From NCBI RefSeq assembly GCF_000024965.1, contig NC_013530.1, positions 3,224,001 to 3,288,000 on the forward strand: a stretch of DNA of 64,000 nt, given 5' to 3'. The position numbers and the translations under genes are program-made. Shown piece after piece: positions 49,708-61,859 of the stretch. Each line of letters starts with the position of its first letter. The stretch's first letter is position 1. The notes beneath the pieces were generated by a model. The model saw only the letters and a list, made by a program, of their open reading frames with translations. It was not told the origin of the DNA and searched no databases. Source of the DNA: Xylanimonas cellulosilytica DSM 15894. GTDB lineage: Bacteria; Actinomycetota; Actinomycetes; Actinomycetales; Cellulomonadaceae.

Positions 49708-50565
49708 TCACGGTGTGGCGTCCGCGACCGCCTGCGCCAGCGCGCCCGGGACCATCCAGTTGCCTTCCCAGCGCTCGCCGTCGATCGTGATCGTCGGGGT
49801 GCCGAACTGGCCCTGCGCGTTGAGCAGCGCCTCGTTGCTGGTCGCCGCCCCGGTGGCCGAGGTGACCCACTGGCCGAAGACACGCCGTGCCTCGCCCGAG
49901 GCGATGCCGTCCGCGACGTCGGACGGGACGCCCACCTCGCGCGCGAACTCGGCGATCTGCTCGTTCGCGTGCCCGGGCGTGTTCTCCTCGGGCTCGTTCG
50001 CGAACAGCGCCTTGTGGAAGGCGAGCGCCTGCGCGGGGGCGCGGTCGGCCACCCACGCGAACGCGGCGGCGGCGCGCGTCGGGTACTCGGTGCCCTGCGA
50101 GAAGCGGTTGAGGATCGACACCGGGTACAGCACCACGTTGGCGGTGCCGTCCGCCAGGAAGCCCTCGAGCGTGTCCTCGTTGGCCTCCTCGAACTGCCCG
50201 CAGATCGGGCACAGGTAGTCGAAGAAGACGCCCACCGTGGGCAGGTCCTCGTCCAGGGCGACGCCCGCGACACCGCCGGCGCCGATCGGGATGCCGCCGT
50301 CGGCGAGCGCCGTGGCCGGGACGTCGGTGACCTCCGAGAGCGGGAGGCCGTCGTCGACGGCGTCGGCGGCGTTGGTGGCGCTGTCGCGGATGAGCAGGAA
50401 CGCGACGATCGCGACCAGGGCGGCCAGCACGACGCCGAGCACGCTCATCGTGATCAGGCGCGCGCGCTTGTCGGCGGCCTCCTGCTTCCTCTTCAGCTCC
50501 AGCGCCTGGGCGCGGGCCGCCTCACGGCGCTGCGCCTTGGACTGGTTCTGGCTGTTCGACGACAT
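49708..50565 (-). CDS. DsbA-family thioredoxin-fold protein
   Basis: 285 residues from the ATG at 50565, with AGAGG six bases upstream. A polar N-terminus (SSNSQNQSKAQRREAARAQ) is cytoplasmic; one transmembrane helix spans about 38-62. The outside domain has the redox motif FDYLCPICGQFEE (C-P-I-C) and the cis-Pro region QFGTPTITIDGERWEGNW, as in DsbA/Thioredoxin_4 proteins. It probably makes or rearranges disulfides in exported proteins. It is the last gene before the tRNA; the kinase gene stands upstream on the same strand with about 100 bases between. Confidence 0.93.
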   Translation of the reverse strand: MSSNSQNQSKAQRREAARAQALELKRKQEAADKRARLITMSVLGVVLAALVAIVAFLLIRDSATNAADAVDDGLPLSEVTDVPATALADGGIPIGAGGVAGVALDEDLPTVGVFFDYLCPICGQFEEANEDTLEGFLADGTANVVLYPVSILNRFSQGTEYPTRAAAAFAWVADRAPAQALAFHKALFANEPEENTPGHANEQIAEFAREVGVPSDVADGIASGEARRVFGQWVTSATGAATSNEALLNAQGQFGTPTITIDGERWEGNWMVPGALAQAVADATP

Positions 50566-50671
50566 CGCCATCCTCTGCTGGTGAGCCCTTGACCGCCCGG
50601 TGGGACGGTTTCACCCGGCCAGGGTAGCCGCGCGACCTGGGCGCGGGGAGGGCGTCGTCCGCCAGGACGCG

Positions 50672-52588
50672 CTACAGCGACGGCGGACCGCCGAGCGGCC
50701 ACCAGTCGATCACCGGCGTCACGTCGAGCAGCGGCCGGGCCAGCAGCCACGCGCCGATCAGGCAGGCGACGATGATCACGGCGGCGCCGATCCACCCCGG
50801 TGCGAACGTGTGCAGCAGCACCCGGGCGCCGTTGCGGCCCGTCATCCCGGCCGGACCGAACCAGGTGACGATCACGGCCAGGAGGGTCGCGAAGGCCAGC
50901 ACGCCGACGAACACGACGGTCTCGTTCATCCCGCCGACCGAGCGGGCCTCGATGTCCTCGCGCGGCATGACGATCAGCCGCGCCGGCCCGAACAGCCAGT
51001 AGCCGCCGACGACGGCGAGCACGCCGACGCAGCCGGAGACGAGGAGCTGCGGGATCGCCCCGAACGCGCCGATGACGGCGTGCCAGGGGAACGCGATCGT
51101 GGCCACGACGCCGTCGGACCGCCGGACGACGCCGTGCCGTTCGCGGCGGTCCTGCAGCGCCTGCGACGTGTGCCCCGCGATCCGGCACAGGATCACCAGC
51201 GCGGCCAGCACCCCGAACGCGACGACGGGGCGCGTGCCACCGAGGACGACCAGGGGCGCGGCGAACGCGAGGACGGTGCCGGTGCGCCGCGGCCGGACGG
51301 GGGCGACGTACGGCTCGGGCGGGAGCGGCTCGACGGGCTCGGCGTCGTCGTCCTCCACGGCATCGGCGAGCTCCTCGTACGCCTGGTACCGCACCTCGCC
51401 CACGGGGATCGGTCCGGTGGCGACCGGGCTCACGCCCGCGACGACGGGGACCTGGCGGGTGAGCCCGTCGTTGGCCCCGAGCCCGGCGGCCCCTACCGCA
51501 GCACCCGCAGAGTCGGCCGGCGTCGCCCCGGGCGCGGCCGGCGGCCCCACGAGCTGCGTCGGCGCGCCGACGACGGCGGTCTCCCCGGTGGGCGCACCGC
51601 CGTCGGACCAGCGCCCGGTGCCGCCGTCGGGGTGGACGGCGATGCGCTGCGTCGCGTCGTCGCCCCGGCCGGGCGGGACGCCGGCCACACCGGCCACGGC
51701 GGCGCCGCCCACGGTCGCCGCGAAGGACGCCTCGTCGGCGTCGCGGCGCAGGGCGCGGGCCACCTGGGTGGGCCCCCAGCGCACGTCGGGGTCGGCCTGC
51801 AGGGCCCCCGCGAGCGCCCGAGCGGTGCGGGCGGGCAGCCCGACCAGGTCGGCGCGGCCTTCCCGCGAGCGCCGCAGCACCAGGTCGGTGGGCCGGACGC
51901 CGAAGGGGGATCGTCCGGTGGCGGCGAAGGCGAGCAGCGCGGTCCAGCTCCACCAGTCGGACTCGGGGGTGGGAGCGCCGCCGTCGAGCAGCTCGGGGGC
52001 GAGGTAGCCGGGGGTGCCGATGACGAACCCGGGCGAGGTGAGGGTGCCGCCGTCCTCGGTCTGGTGGGTGGCGATGCCGAAGTCGATGAGCACGGGTCCG
52101 CGGGGCGTGATCATGACGTTGGAGGGTTTGAGGTCGCGGTGGACGACGCCGGCGAGGTGGACGGCTTCGAGGGCGGCGGCGAGCTGGTCGGCGAGCTCGT
52201 AGAGGTCGACGGCGTCGAGGGGTCCGCCGTCGTCGACCTCCGCTTCGAGGGTGCGGCCCTCGACGAGCTCGGTGACGACGAACGCGCCTTCGCCGTCGAG
52301 CTCGGCGTCGAGGACGCGGGCGACGGCGGGGTGGCGCAGCTTCTGCAGGGCGGCGACCTCGCGGCGCAGCCGTTGGCGTGCGACGGGTTCGCGGTCGAGG
52401 TGTGCGTGCAGCACCTTGAGCGCGACGGCGGTACCACCGCCGTCGACCGCCTTGTACACCGCACCCATGGCCCCCTTGCCGAGCAGGGACTGGATCGTGT
52501 AGCCGCCGATCTCGGTTCCTGCTGCGAGGCGCCCGGGGGTCTCAGCCGTGCTCACGGCTCTCGCTCCCTCGACGTCGACGTCACCCAT
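50672..52588 (-). CDS. Membrane Ser/Thr protein kinase with polytopic C-terminus
   Basis: 638 residues from the ATG at 52588; TACGGT ends six bases upstream (leaderless). The kinase domain (about 20-275) is complete: LLGKGAMGAVYKA, the Lys in VALKVLHA, VVHRDLKPSNVMI, LIDFGIATHQ and GTPGYLAPELL. A proline/alanine-rich linker (about 310-430) leads to a C-terminal region with about five hydrophobic helices (from FAAPLVVLGG to the end WPLGGPPSL). PASTA sensor domains are absent. The polytopic tail is uncommon compared with PknB. The gene is divergent from otsAB with 130 bases between starts. Confidence 0.9.
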   Translation of the reverse strand: MGDVDVEGARAVSTAETPGRLAAGTEIGGYTIQSLLGKGAMGAVYKAVDGGGTAVALKVLHAHLDREPVARQRLRREVAALQKLRHPAVARVLDAELDGEGAFVVTELVEGRTLEAEVDDGGPLDAVDLYELADQLAAALEAVHLAGVVHRDLKPSNVMITPRGPVLIDFGIATHQTEDGGTLTSPGFVIGTPGYLAPELLDGGAPTPESDWWSWTALLAFAATGRSPFGVRPTDLVLRRSREGRADLVGLPARTARALAGALQADPDVRWGPTQVARALRRDADEASFAATVGGAAVAGVAGVPPGRGDDATQRIAVHPDGGTGRWSDGGAPTGETAVVGAPTQLVGPPAAPGATPADSAGAAVGAAGLGANDGLTRQVPVVAGVSPVATGPIPVGEVRYQAYEELADAVEDDDAEPVEPLPPEPYVAPVRPRRTGTVLAFAAPLVVLGGTRPVVAFGVLAALVILCRIAGHTSQALQDRRERHGVVRRSDGVVATIAFPWHAVIGAFGAIPQLLVSGCVGVLAVVGGYWLFGPARLIVMPREDIEARSVGGMNETVVFVGVLAFATLLAVIVTWFGPAGMTGRNGARVLLHTFAPGWIGAAVIIVACLIGAWLLARPLLDVTPVIDWWPLGGPPSL

Positions 52589-52718
52589 GGCGAAACCGTA
52601 GTGGCCGGTGGGACGCCGCGCGCGGCGTGTCCGGGCGACTGCCACGCGCCTGTGCCCTTCGGCTGCCACGGCCCGCCAGGTAGGTTGGAATCGTCAAGTC
52701 GATCGGAAGGTTTCTCAA

Positions 52719-55058
<2,340 letters not shown>

Positions 55059-55120
55059 ACGGTATGGCGGTCCGGCCTCCCGCAGGGAGTAGGCTCGCCA
55101 CGTCACCACTGAGGTGACAA

Positions 55121-55157
55121 GACGCCGCCGTCTGAGGGTCGACCCACAGACGGCGTC
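55121..55157. terminator. Hairpin after otsAB
   Basis: GACGCC-g-CCGTCTG pairs with CAGACGGCGTC around a second self-complementary GGGTCGACCC. It lies 63 bases past the otsAB stop and 107 bases before the ABC ATPase start; it ends otsAB or structures the next leader. Confidence 0.65.
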
Positions 55158-55263
55158 GAGACAACTCCAGAAGTGTCACAGCAGACACGTACGTTCGTGA
55201 TCTCAGCGGCACCTTCACAACGGATCGTCCGGCACGTACCTGCCGGTGAAGGGAACCACTCAC

Positions 55264-56379
55264 ATGGCTACGGTCACTTTCGACCACGCGACCCGCGTCT
55301 ACCCGGGCACCGAGCGTCCCGCAGTGGACCAGCTCAACCTCCACATCGAGGACGGCGAGTTCCTCGTCCTCGTCGGCCCCTCGGGCTGTGGCAAGTCGAC
55401 CTCGCTCCGCATGCTCGCGGGCCTCGAGGACGTCAACGGCGGCCGCATCCTCATCGGTGACCGCGACGTCACCGACGTGCAGCCCAAGGACCGCGACATC
55501 GCGATGGTGTTCCAGAACTACGCGCTGTACCCGCACATGTCCGTCGCGGACAACATGGGCTTCGCGCTCAAGATCGCCGGCACCCCCAAGGCCGAGATCC
55601 GCCAGCGCGTCGAGGAGGCTGCGAAGATCCTCGACCTGACCGAGTACCTGGACCGCAAGCCGAAGGCCCTCTCGGGTGGTCAGCGTCAGCGTGTCGCCAT
55701 GGGCCGCGCCATCGTGCGTCAGCCGCAGGTGTTCCTCATGGACGAGCCGCTGTCGAACCTCGACGCCAAGCTCCGCGTCCAGACCCGTACGCAGATCGCG
55801 TCGCTCCAGCGCCGCCTGGGCGTCACCACGGTCTACGTCACGCACGACCAGACCGAGGCCCTCACGATGGGTGACCGCATCGCGGTCCTCAAGTCGGGTC
55901 TGCTCCAGCAGGTCGGCACGCCGCGCGAGATGTACGACACGCCGTCCAACGTGTTCGTCGCCGGCTTCATCGGCTCCCCGGCCATGAACCTCGGCACGTT
56001 CGAGGTCAAGGACGGCGCCGCCCTCGTCGGCCACGCCCAGATCCCGCTCGAGCGCGACATCGTCGCGGCCCTCACCGAGGCCGACGGCGGCAAGGTCACG
56101 GTCGGCTTCCGCCCCGAGTCCCTCGACGTCGTGCCCGCCGGCACGCCGGGCTCGTTCCAGGTGGAGACCACCCTCGTCGAGGAGCTCGGCTCCGACGCGT
56201 TCCTCTACGGCACGCTCAAGGGCGACGTCGAGGGCGAGCTGACGGCCGGCGACTCGGACCAGCTCATCGTCCGCATCGACCCGCGCAACGTCCCCATGAA
56301 GGGCGAGATCATCCACGTCGCCATCAAGGCGGGCCAGGCGCACGTCTTCTCGGCCGCGACGGGCGTCCGCCTCAGCTGA
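55264..56379 (+). CDS. Sugar ABC transporter ATPase, MsmK/UgpC type
   Basis: 371 residues from the ATG at 55264 with GAAGGGAA upstream. The Walker A motif is LVGPSGCGKSTSLRML, the Q-loop VFQNYALYPHM, the signature LSGGQRQRVAMGRAIVR, Walker B VFLMDEPLSNLDAK and the H-loop YVTHDQTEALTM. A C-terminal OB-type MOI regulatory domain (from about 240) marks the CUT1 group. The gene stands alone without permeases, so it probably powers several sugar importers, among them the ATPase-less alpha-galactoside system at 10.5-13.7 kb. That sharing is inferred from Streptomyces MsiK and MsmK precedents. Confidence 0.95.
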   Translation: MATVTFDHATRVYPGTERPAVDQLNLHIEDGEFLVLVGPSGCGKSTSLRMLAGLEDVNGGRILIGDRDVTDVQPKDRDIAMVFQNYALYPHMSVADNMGFALKIAGTPKAEIRQRVEEAAKILDLTEYLDRKPKALSGGQRQRVAMGRAIVRQPQVFLMDEPLSNLDAKLRVQTRTQIASLQRRLGVTTVYVTHDQTEALTMGDRIAVLKSGLLQQVGTPREMYDTPSNVFVAGFIGSPAMNLGTFEVKDGAALVGHAQIPLERDIVAALTEADGGKVTVGFRPESLDVVPAGTPGSFQVETTLVEELGSDAFLYGTLKGDVEGELTAGDSDQLIVRIDPRNVPMKGEIIHVAIKAGQAHVFSAATGVRLS

Positions 56380-56390
56380 CACCCGGTCCT

Positions 56391-56417
56391 CCGGTGGTCG
56401 AGCCTGTCGACACCACC
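56391..56417. repeat. 25-bp palindromic repeat, variant copy
   Basis: One copy with altered arms (GGTGGTCGAGCCTGTCGACACCACC), between the ABC ATPase and DUF4032 genes. Confidence 0.8.
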
Positions 56418-56506
56418 TGAGCACTGACGCACCACAAGGTGCCCGTACCATCGAGGGCGGGCTCGGCTTCAGCCGGGCCCGCCCTCGCTACGTCCGTAAG
56501 GAAGCC

Positions 56507-57748
56507 GTGGAGTCCCTTCAGATCACCGCTGCGACGCCGGAGACCGCGCTGCTCGACCTGCCGTGGCGGGTGCCGCTCGAGGAGTGGCCCGCGGACGTGC
56601 TGGCCGCTCTCCCCCGCGGTATCTCCCGCCACATCGTGCGGTTCGTGAAGCTCGGTCAGCGGGTGCTCGCCGTCAAGGAGACCCGCGACCACTACGCGTT
56701 CCGCGAGTACGAGCTGCTGCGCCGCCTCGGCAAGCTCGAGGTGCCGTGCGTGGTGCCCGTCGCCGTCGTCACGGGGCGGGTCGACGACGACGGCGAGCCG
56801 CTGGAGTCCGCGATCGTCACCGAGCACCTGTCGTTCTCGCTGCCGTACCGCGCGGTGTTCAGCCAGGCTCTGCGGCCCGACACGGCCACCCGGCTCATCG
56901 ACGCGCTCGCCGTGCTGATGGTGCGCCTGCACCTCATCGGCTTCTACTGGGGCGACGTGTCGCTGTCCAACACCCTGTTCCGCCGTGACGCGGACCGGTT
57001 CGCCGCCTACCTGGTCGACGCCGAGACCGGTGACCTGCACCGTGAGCTCACGCCCGGCCAGCGTGCCTACGACCTCGACCTGGCCCGCACCAACATCATC
57101 GGCGAGCTCTTCGACCTGGAGGCCGGTGAGCTGCTCGACGAGGAGGTCGACGCCATCGCCATCGGCGACGCCCTCGTCTCACGCTACGAGGAGCTGTGGA
57201 GCGTCCTGACGCAGGTCGAGTCGTTCTCCGCGGACGAGCGCTGGCGCGTCGACGAACGCATCCGCCGCCTCAACGACCTGGGCTTCGACGTCGGCGAGCT
57301 CGCCATCGTGACGGACTTCGACGGCTCGACCGTCGAGATCCAGCCGAAGGTCGTCGACGCCGGGCACCACTCGCGCCGCCTGCTGCGCCTGACCGGGCTG
57401 GACGTGCAGGACAACCAGGCGCGCCGCATGCTCAACGACCTCGACGCGTGGCGTGCACACACCGACCGGCTCATGGACTCCGAGCAGCTCGTCGCCCACG
57501 ACTGGCTGATCCACTCGTTCGAGCCGACGATCTCGGCGGTGCCGCGCGAGCTGCGCAAGAAGCTGGAGCCCGCGCAGCTCTTCCACGAGATCCTCGACCA
57601 CCGCTGGTTCCTGTCGCAGAACGAGGGCCGCGACATCCCGATGCCGGAGGCCGCGGTGAGCTACGTGGACCAGGTCCTGCGCCACCGCCCCGACGAGGCC
57701 CTCCTCTCGAAGGACGACGACGAGGACCACGACCTCCTCCTGGGCTGA
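56507..57748 (+). CDS. DUF4032 domain-containing protein
   Basis: 413 residues from a GTG with GGAAG upstream. The N-terminal part has a kinase-like fold: AVKETRDHYAFREYELLRRL (Lys and helix C Glu), HLIGFYWGDVSLSNTLFRRD (catalytic Asp and Asn) and AYLVDAETGDL in place of DFG. The C-terminal half (from about 200) is DUF4032. Proteins of this family are conserved in actinobacteria and resemble lipopolysaccharide-kinase-like proteins; no activity is established. It stands alone after the ABC ATPase gene. The tail is very acidic (KDDDEDHDLLLG). Confidence 0.87.
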   Translation: MESLQITAATPETALLDLPWRVPLEEWPADVLAALPRGISRHIVRFVKLGQRVLAVKETRDHYAFREYELLRRLGKLEVPCVVPVAVVTGRVDDDGEPLESAIVTEHLSFSLPYRAVFSQALRPDTATRLIDALAVLMVRLHLIGFYWGDVSLSNTLFRRDADRFAAYLVDAETGDLHRELTPGQRAYDLDLARTNIIGELFDLEAGELLDEEVDAIAIGDALVSRYEELWSVLTQVESFSADERWRVDERIRRLNDLGFDVGELAIVTDFDGSTVEIQPKVVDAGHHSRRLLRLTGLDVQDNQARRMLNDLDAWRAHTDRLMDSEQLVAHDWLIHSFEPTISAVPRELRKKLEPAQLFHEILDHRWFLSQNEGRDIPMPEAAVSYVDQVLRHRPDEALLSKDDDEDHDLLLG

Positions 57749-57761
57749 ACCCCGACCCCTC

Positions 57762-57886
57762 GGTGGTTGAGCCTGTCGAAACCACCCCAACGACCGACCC
57801 AGCCCTCGGTGGTTGAGCCGCCCCGGTGGTTGAGCCTGTCGAAACCACCCCAGCGCTCACCGTGGTTTCGACAGGCTCAACCACCG
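57762..57886. repeat. Palindromic repeat cluster between DUF4032 and rlmB
   Basis: Three full 25-bp copies and a partial one in the gap between two convergent genes; the structure might help to stop transcription from both sides. Confidence 0.85.
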
Positions 57887-57893
57887 GACTGCG

Positions 57894-58877
57894 TCAGCGG
57901 CGGCTCTGCGCGATCTCGTACAGAGCGATCGACGTAGCCACCCCAGCATTAAGCGACTCGACCGCCGTCGAGTCGATCGGGATCGACGCGATGACGTCGC
58001 ACGTCTCACGGACCAGGCGGCCCATGCCCTTGCCCTCCGAGCCGACGACGACCACGAGCGGGTCCGTCGCCAGGCTCAGCTCGCCGACCAGCTGGTCGCC
58101 GTCGCCGTCGAGCCCGACGACGAAGCAGCCGGCCTTCTTCAGCTCGCCGAGCGCGCGCGCCAGGTTGGTGGCCCGGGCCACGGGCACGTGGGCCGCGGCA
58201 CCCGCCGACACCTTCCACGCCGACGCCGTCACGCCTGCCGAGCGACGCTCGGGCACCAGCACGCCGTGCGCCCCGAACGCGCCCGCCGAGCGCAGGATCG
58301 CGCCCAGGTTGCGCGGGTCGGTGACGCCGTCGAGGGCCACGATGAGCGGCGGCCGCCCGGACGCCTCCGCGGCGTCGAGCAGGTCGTCGACGTCGCGGTA
58401 CTCGTAGGGCGGCACCTGCGCGGCGACACCCTGGTGCACCTGGCCGTCGGTGAGGCGGTCGAGCTCGGGCTTGGTGACCTCGAGCAGCGCGAGCCCGGCC
58501 GACGCGGCGTGCTGCAGGATCTCGCGCGTGCGGTCGTCGTGGTCGAGGCGCGTGGCGACGTACACCGTGGTGATCGGAACGTCGGTGCGCAGCGCCTCCA
58601 GCACGGAGTTGCGCCCGGCGATCACCTCGACGCCGTCGGTGGACCTGCGGGTGCCGCGCACGACCCCGCGGGCTGCGCCGCGCTGCCGCTGCCCGGCGGC
58701 CCTCTTCTCGGCCTCCTGCTTCTTCTTGAAGGCGGGGTGGTACTCGCGGTCCTCCGCCTTCGGCGTCGGGCCTTTGCCCTGCAGCGCCTTGCGGCCGTGG
58801 CCGCCGGTGCCGACCTGGGCGCCCTTCTTGGAGCCCTCCTTGCGCACGGCACCGGGGCGTCGCGTGTTTCCAGCCAT
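57894..58877 (-). CDS. rlmB: 23S rRNA 2'-O-methyltransferase, RlmB/TrmH family
   Basis: 327 residues; GGGAGAG precedes the ATG. The first 75 residues are basic and disordered, then the substrate-binding L30e-like domain (VEVIAGRNSVLEALRTDVPI). The SPOUT methyltransferase domain has IVALDGVTDPRNLGAILRSAG (motif 1), VVVVGSEGKGMGRLV (motif 2) and IPIDSTAVESLNAGVATSIAL (motif 3), which make the trefoil knot for S-adenosylmethionine. It methylates a ribose of 23S rRNA, by family G2251. cysS is upstream on the same strand, the usual actinobacterial order, but repeats now separate them. Confidence 0.95.
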   Translation of the reverse strand: MAGNTRRPGAVRKEGSKKGAQVGTGGHGRKALQGKGPTPKAEDREYHPAFKKKQEAEKRAAGQRQRGAARGVVRGTRRSTDGVEVIAGRNSVLEALRTDVPITTVYVATRLDHDDRTREILQHAASAGLALLEVTKPELDRLTDGQVHQGVAAQVPPYEYRDVDDLLDAAEASGRPPLIVALDGVTDPRNLGAILRSAGAFGAHGVLVPERRSAGVTASAWKVSAGAAAHVPVARATNLARALGELKKAGCFVVGLDGDGDQLVGELSLATDPLVVVVGSEGKGMGRLVRETCDVIASIPIDSTAVESLNAGVATSIALYEIAQSRR

Positions 58878-58899
58878 GAGTCGTCTCTCCCGCTCCTGG

Positions 58900-59072
58900 T
58901 GGTCGAGGTTGTCGAGACCACCTGTCGGTCAGTCTGGGTGGTTTCGACAGGCTCAACCACCGGGTAGGTCGGGTGGTTTCGACAGGCTCAACCACCGGGT
59001 AGGTCGGGTGGTTTCGACAGGCTCAACCACCGGGTAGGTTCGGGTGGTTTCGACAGGCTCAACCACCGGGGT
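58900..59072. repeat. Palindromic repeats with 35-bp tandem array
   Basis: One variant copy near 58900 and four copies in a row from about 58938, spaced by 35 bases (25-bp palindrome plus GGGTAGGTC-like spacer). They fill the whole cysS-rlmB gap. Confidence 0.88.
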
Positions 59073-59075
59073 CTT

Positions 59076-60518
59076 CTAGTTCGCGAGCGTCCAGCGTGCG
59101 CCGTCGGGCCCGTCCTGGACCAGGATGCCTGCCCCGGCCAGGCGGTCGCGGATCGCGTCGCTCGCAGCCCAGTCCTTCGCCGCGCGTGCGGCCGCACGCG
59201 CCTCCAGCTCGGCCTGCACCAGCGCGTCGAGAGCGTGCCGGGTCGACGACGACGCAGCGTCGGTGCGGGCCCACTGCGGGTCGGCGGGGTCGAGGCCGAG
59301 TACGTCGAGCATGCCGCGGACCGCGACGAGCTCGGCACGCACGGCCGCGTCGTTCCCCGCCGACGCCGCGAGCGCCGTGTTGCCAGCGCGCAGGTGCTCG
59401 TGCACGACGGCGAGGGCGGCCGGGACGTTGAGGTCGTCGTCGAGGGCGGCGACGAACCCGACGGGCAGCTCGGCCTTCGCGATCTCGTCGGCGTCGACGG
59501 CACCCACCCGCTCGGTGGCTCGCTCGACGAACCCGCACAGCCGGTCCCACGTGGTGGTCGCCTCGGCCAGGGTGTCAGGCGCCCACTCGAGCATGGAGCG
59601 GTACTGGACGGCGACGATGGCGTACCGGACCACCGGGGCGGGGGTCGTCTTGAGGAGCTCGGAGACGAGCAGACCGTTGCCGAGCGACTTGCTCATCTTC
59701 ACGCCCGACTGGGTGATCCAGGCGGCGTGCAGCCAGCGGCGCGCGAAGCCGAACCCGGCGGCGCGCGACTGGGCCTGCTCGTTCTCGTGGTGCGGGAACC
59801 GCAGGTCGAGGCCGCCGCCGTGGATGTCGAACTCGTCGCCCAGGTAGCGCTGCGCCATGGCGGAGCACTCGAGGTGCCAGCCGGGGCGGCCGGGACCCCA
59901 GGGGGTCGGCCATGCCGCGGTGGCGGGCTCGCCGGGCTTCGGCGCCTTCCACAGGGCGAAGTCGTGCACGTTGCGCTTCGCGTGCCCGGGGTAGGCCACG
60001 TCGTCGGACGACTGCGGCTCGGGTGCGAGGTCCTCGAGGCGCTGCCGGGTGAGCTCGCCGTAGGCGGGCCAGGAGCGGACGTCGAACCAGACGTTGCCCT
60101 CCCCCGTGGTGTAGGCGTGGCCGCGCTCGACCAGCCGTTCCATGAGCTCGACCATCTGGGTCACGTGCTGGGTGGCACGCGGCTCGTAGGTGGGGGGCAG
60201 CACGCCGAGCGCGTCGTACGCGGCGGTGAACTCACGCTCGTAACGGGCGGCGTGCGCCCACCACTCGACGCCCGCCGCGGCGGCCTTGGCGAGGATCTTG
60301 TCGTCGATGTCGGTGATGTTGCGGACCAGGGTGACCTGGTAGCCGTTGCGGGTCAGCCAGCGGCGCAGCACGTCGAACGCGACGGACGGGCGCAGGTGAC
60401 CCACGTGGGGCGAGGACTGCACGGTCGCGCCACACACGTAGATGCCGACCTGGCCGGGGGTCCGGGGCACGAAGTCGGACACCGTGCGCGTGGCGGTGTC
60501 GTACAGGCGAAGGCTCAC
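59076..60518 (-). CDS. cysS: Cysteinyl-tRNA synthetase
   Basis: 480 residues from a GTG; TACCCT ends six bases upstream, so translation may be leaderless. The class I signature HIGH appears as [16 protein letters not shown] and KMSKS as [17 protein letters not shown]. Zinc ligands are seen in [19 protein letters not shown] and the following [14 protein letters not shown]. It charges tRNA-Cys in the cytoplasm. In many actinobacteria cysS directly follows ispF; here three genes lie between. Confidence 0.97.
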   Translation of the reverse strand: MSLRLYDTATRTVSDFVPRTPGQVGIYVCGATVQSSPHVGHLRPSVAFDVLRRWLTRNGYQVTLVRNITDIDDKILAKAAAAGVEWWAHAARYEREFTAAYDALGVLPPTYEPRATQHVTQMVELMERLVERGHAYTTGEGNVWFDVRSWPAYGELTRQRLEDLAPEPQSSDDVAYPGHAKRNVHDFALWKAPKPGEPATAAWPTPWGPGRPGWHLECSAMAQRYLGDEFDIHGGGLDLRFPHHENEQAQSRAAGFGFARRWLHAAWITQSGVKMSKSLGNGLLVSELLKTTPAPVVRYAIVAVQYRSMLEWAPDTLAEATTTWDRLCGFVERATERVGAVDADEIAKAELPVGFVAALDDDLNVPAALAVVHEHLRAGNTALAASAGNDAAVRAELVAVRGMLDVLGLDPADPQWARTDAASSSTRHALDALVQAELEARAAARAAKDWAASDAIRDRLAGAGILVQDGPDGARWTLAN

Positions 60519-60558
60519 TTCCCCAGGGTACCGGCCACGACACCCCCCACCCGGGTTG

Positions 60559-61761
60559 TCAGGCGAAGGTGTGGGCCTCGCCTCGGTAGGTGGGGACGAC
60601 GTCGGTCACCTGGTCGCCGCGGACGAGGTGGACGGCGGCGAAGCGTTCCATGAGCTCGCCCGCCTTCGCGTGGCGGAACCAGACGCGGTCCCCCACGGCC
60701 AGGGGTGCGGCGTCGTGCCGCCCGCGCAGCGGGGTCTGCACCTCGCCCGCGCCCTCACGGCGCGTGAGCGACCACCCCGGCGTGACGACGCGGGGCAGCC
60801 GTGAGGGCCCAGCAGGCCCGGAGGCCGGGTAGCCGCCGGCGTAGGCGGTCGCCCAGCCGGGGCCGGGCACGCGGACGACGTCGAGGCCGAAGAACGCGGC
60901 GGGCCGCGGGCGGAAGGCCCGGTAGCCGTCGAAGGTGGCGGGCACGAACAGGCCGGAACCTGCGGTCACCTCGGTGACGGACGGGTCGGCGGCGGAGCGT
61001 TCGAGGGATCCGGTGCCGCCCGCGTTGACGAGGGCGACGTCCCGCCCGACGGCGTCGCGCACCGCCGTGAGCACGGCGTCGCGGCGGCCCAGCAGCTCGC
61101 GGGCCGACACCCGCTTCATGGCACGCACCGCGACCGAGTCGTCCGGGAGCCCCGCGATCTGCGCCTCGTAGGTCATCAGGCCGCGCAGGTGCAGCCCGGG
61201 CGTCGTCGCGACGCGGGCGGCGAGCCGGGCGACGTCGTCGGGCGCGTGCAGCGGTGAGCGGCGGGTGCCGACGTGCAACGTCAGCGGGCCGAGCCGCAGC
61301 CGCAAGGAGGCGTCGACGTCGAGGCACACCTGCACGGGCGGGCCGGCGGGGTCCGCCCCGGCGTCGTCGAGCGCCCGCTCCACCAGGGCGAGCTGGGCGA
61401 CGTCGTCGACCATGAGCGTCACGGCAGCGCGCGCACGCGGGTCCGCGGCGAGCTCCGCGAGCGCGGCGACGTCGACGCTCGGGTAGCCGACCAGCGCGTC
61501 GCGCGCCCCGTGCCCGGCATGCCACAGGGCCTCGGCGAGCGAGGTGGTCATGAGCCCGGAGAACCCCGCGGCCAGCGCCCGGTCCACGAGGCTGCGCACA
61601 CGCACCGACTTGGTCGCGAGCCGCACGGGCAGCCCGCCGGCGCGGCCCAGCAGCTCGGCCGCGTTGGCGTCGAACCGGTCCAGGTCGACGACGGCGACGG
61701 GCCCCGTGAGGTGCGCCGTCGCGCGCGTGAGACGGCCGGTGAGCGAGCCGTGCGACTCCAT
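60559..61761 (-). CDS. PLP-dependent aldolase/deaminase with alanine-racemase fold
   Basis: 400 residues; TAGCGT ends six bases before the ATG (leaderless). The PLP lysine is in [17 protein letters not shown], at the end of the first barrel strand as in D-threonine aldolase. [30 protein letters not shown] and [14 protein letters not shown] are further barrel segments, and the C-terminal beta domain ends with [15 protein letters not shown] where the family has its metal-binding His. The likely reactions are cleavage or deamination of D-beta-hydroxy amino acids. It lies between cysS and the divergent lactone oxidase gene. Confidence 0.87.
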   Translation of the reverse strand: MESHGSLTGRLTRATAHLTGPVAVVDLDRFDANAAELLGRAGGLPVRLATKSVRVRSLVDRALAAGFSGLMTTSLAEALWHAGHGARDALVGYPSVDVAALAELAADPRARAAVTLMVDDVAQLALVERALDDAGADPAGPPVQVCLDVDASLRLRLGPLTLHVGTRRSPLHAPDDVARLAARVATTPGLHLRGLMTYEAQIAGLPDDSVAVRAMKRVSARELLGRRDAVLTAVRDAVGRDVALVNAGGTGSLERSAADPSVTEVTAGSGLFVPATFDGYRAFRPRPAAFFGLDVVRVPGPGWATAYAGGYPASGPAGPSRLPRVVTPGWSLTRREGAGEVQTPLRGRHDAAPLAVGDRVWFRHAKAGELMERFAAVHLVRGDQVTDVVPTYRGEAHTFA

Positions 61762-61859
61762 GCGGGCACGCTACACGCGCGGCGCACGGCCTCGCAGGCC
61801 CCGCGGCCGGGGCCCCCGAGGGGGTGACCCGGCGGTGGTGCCTGTGGCAGACTCCGGCC

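Noticed and set aside
58938..59072. Regularly spaced repeats resembling a CRISPR array (also at 39488-39577)
   Set aside because: Spacers are identical and only 10 bases or none, and no cas genes are near; these are tandem copies of the 25-bp palindrome.
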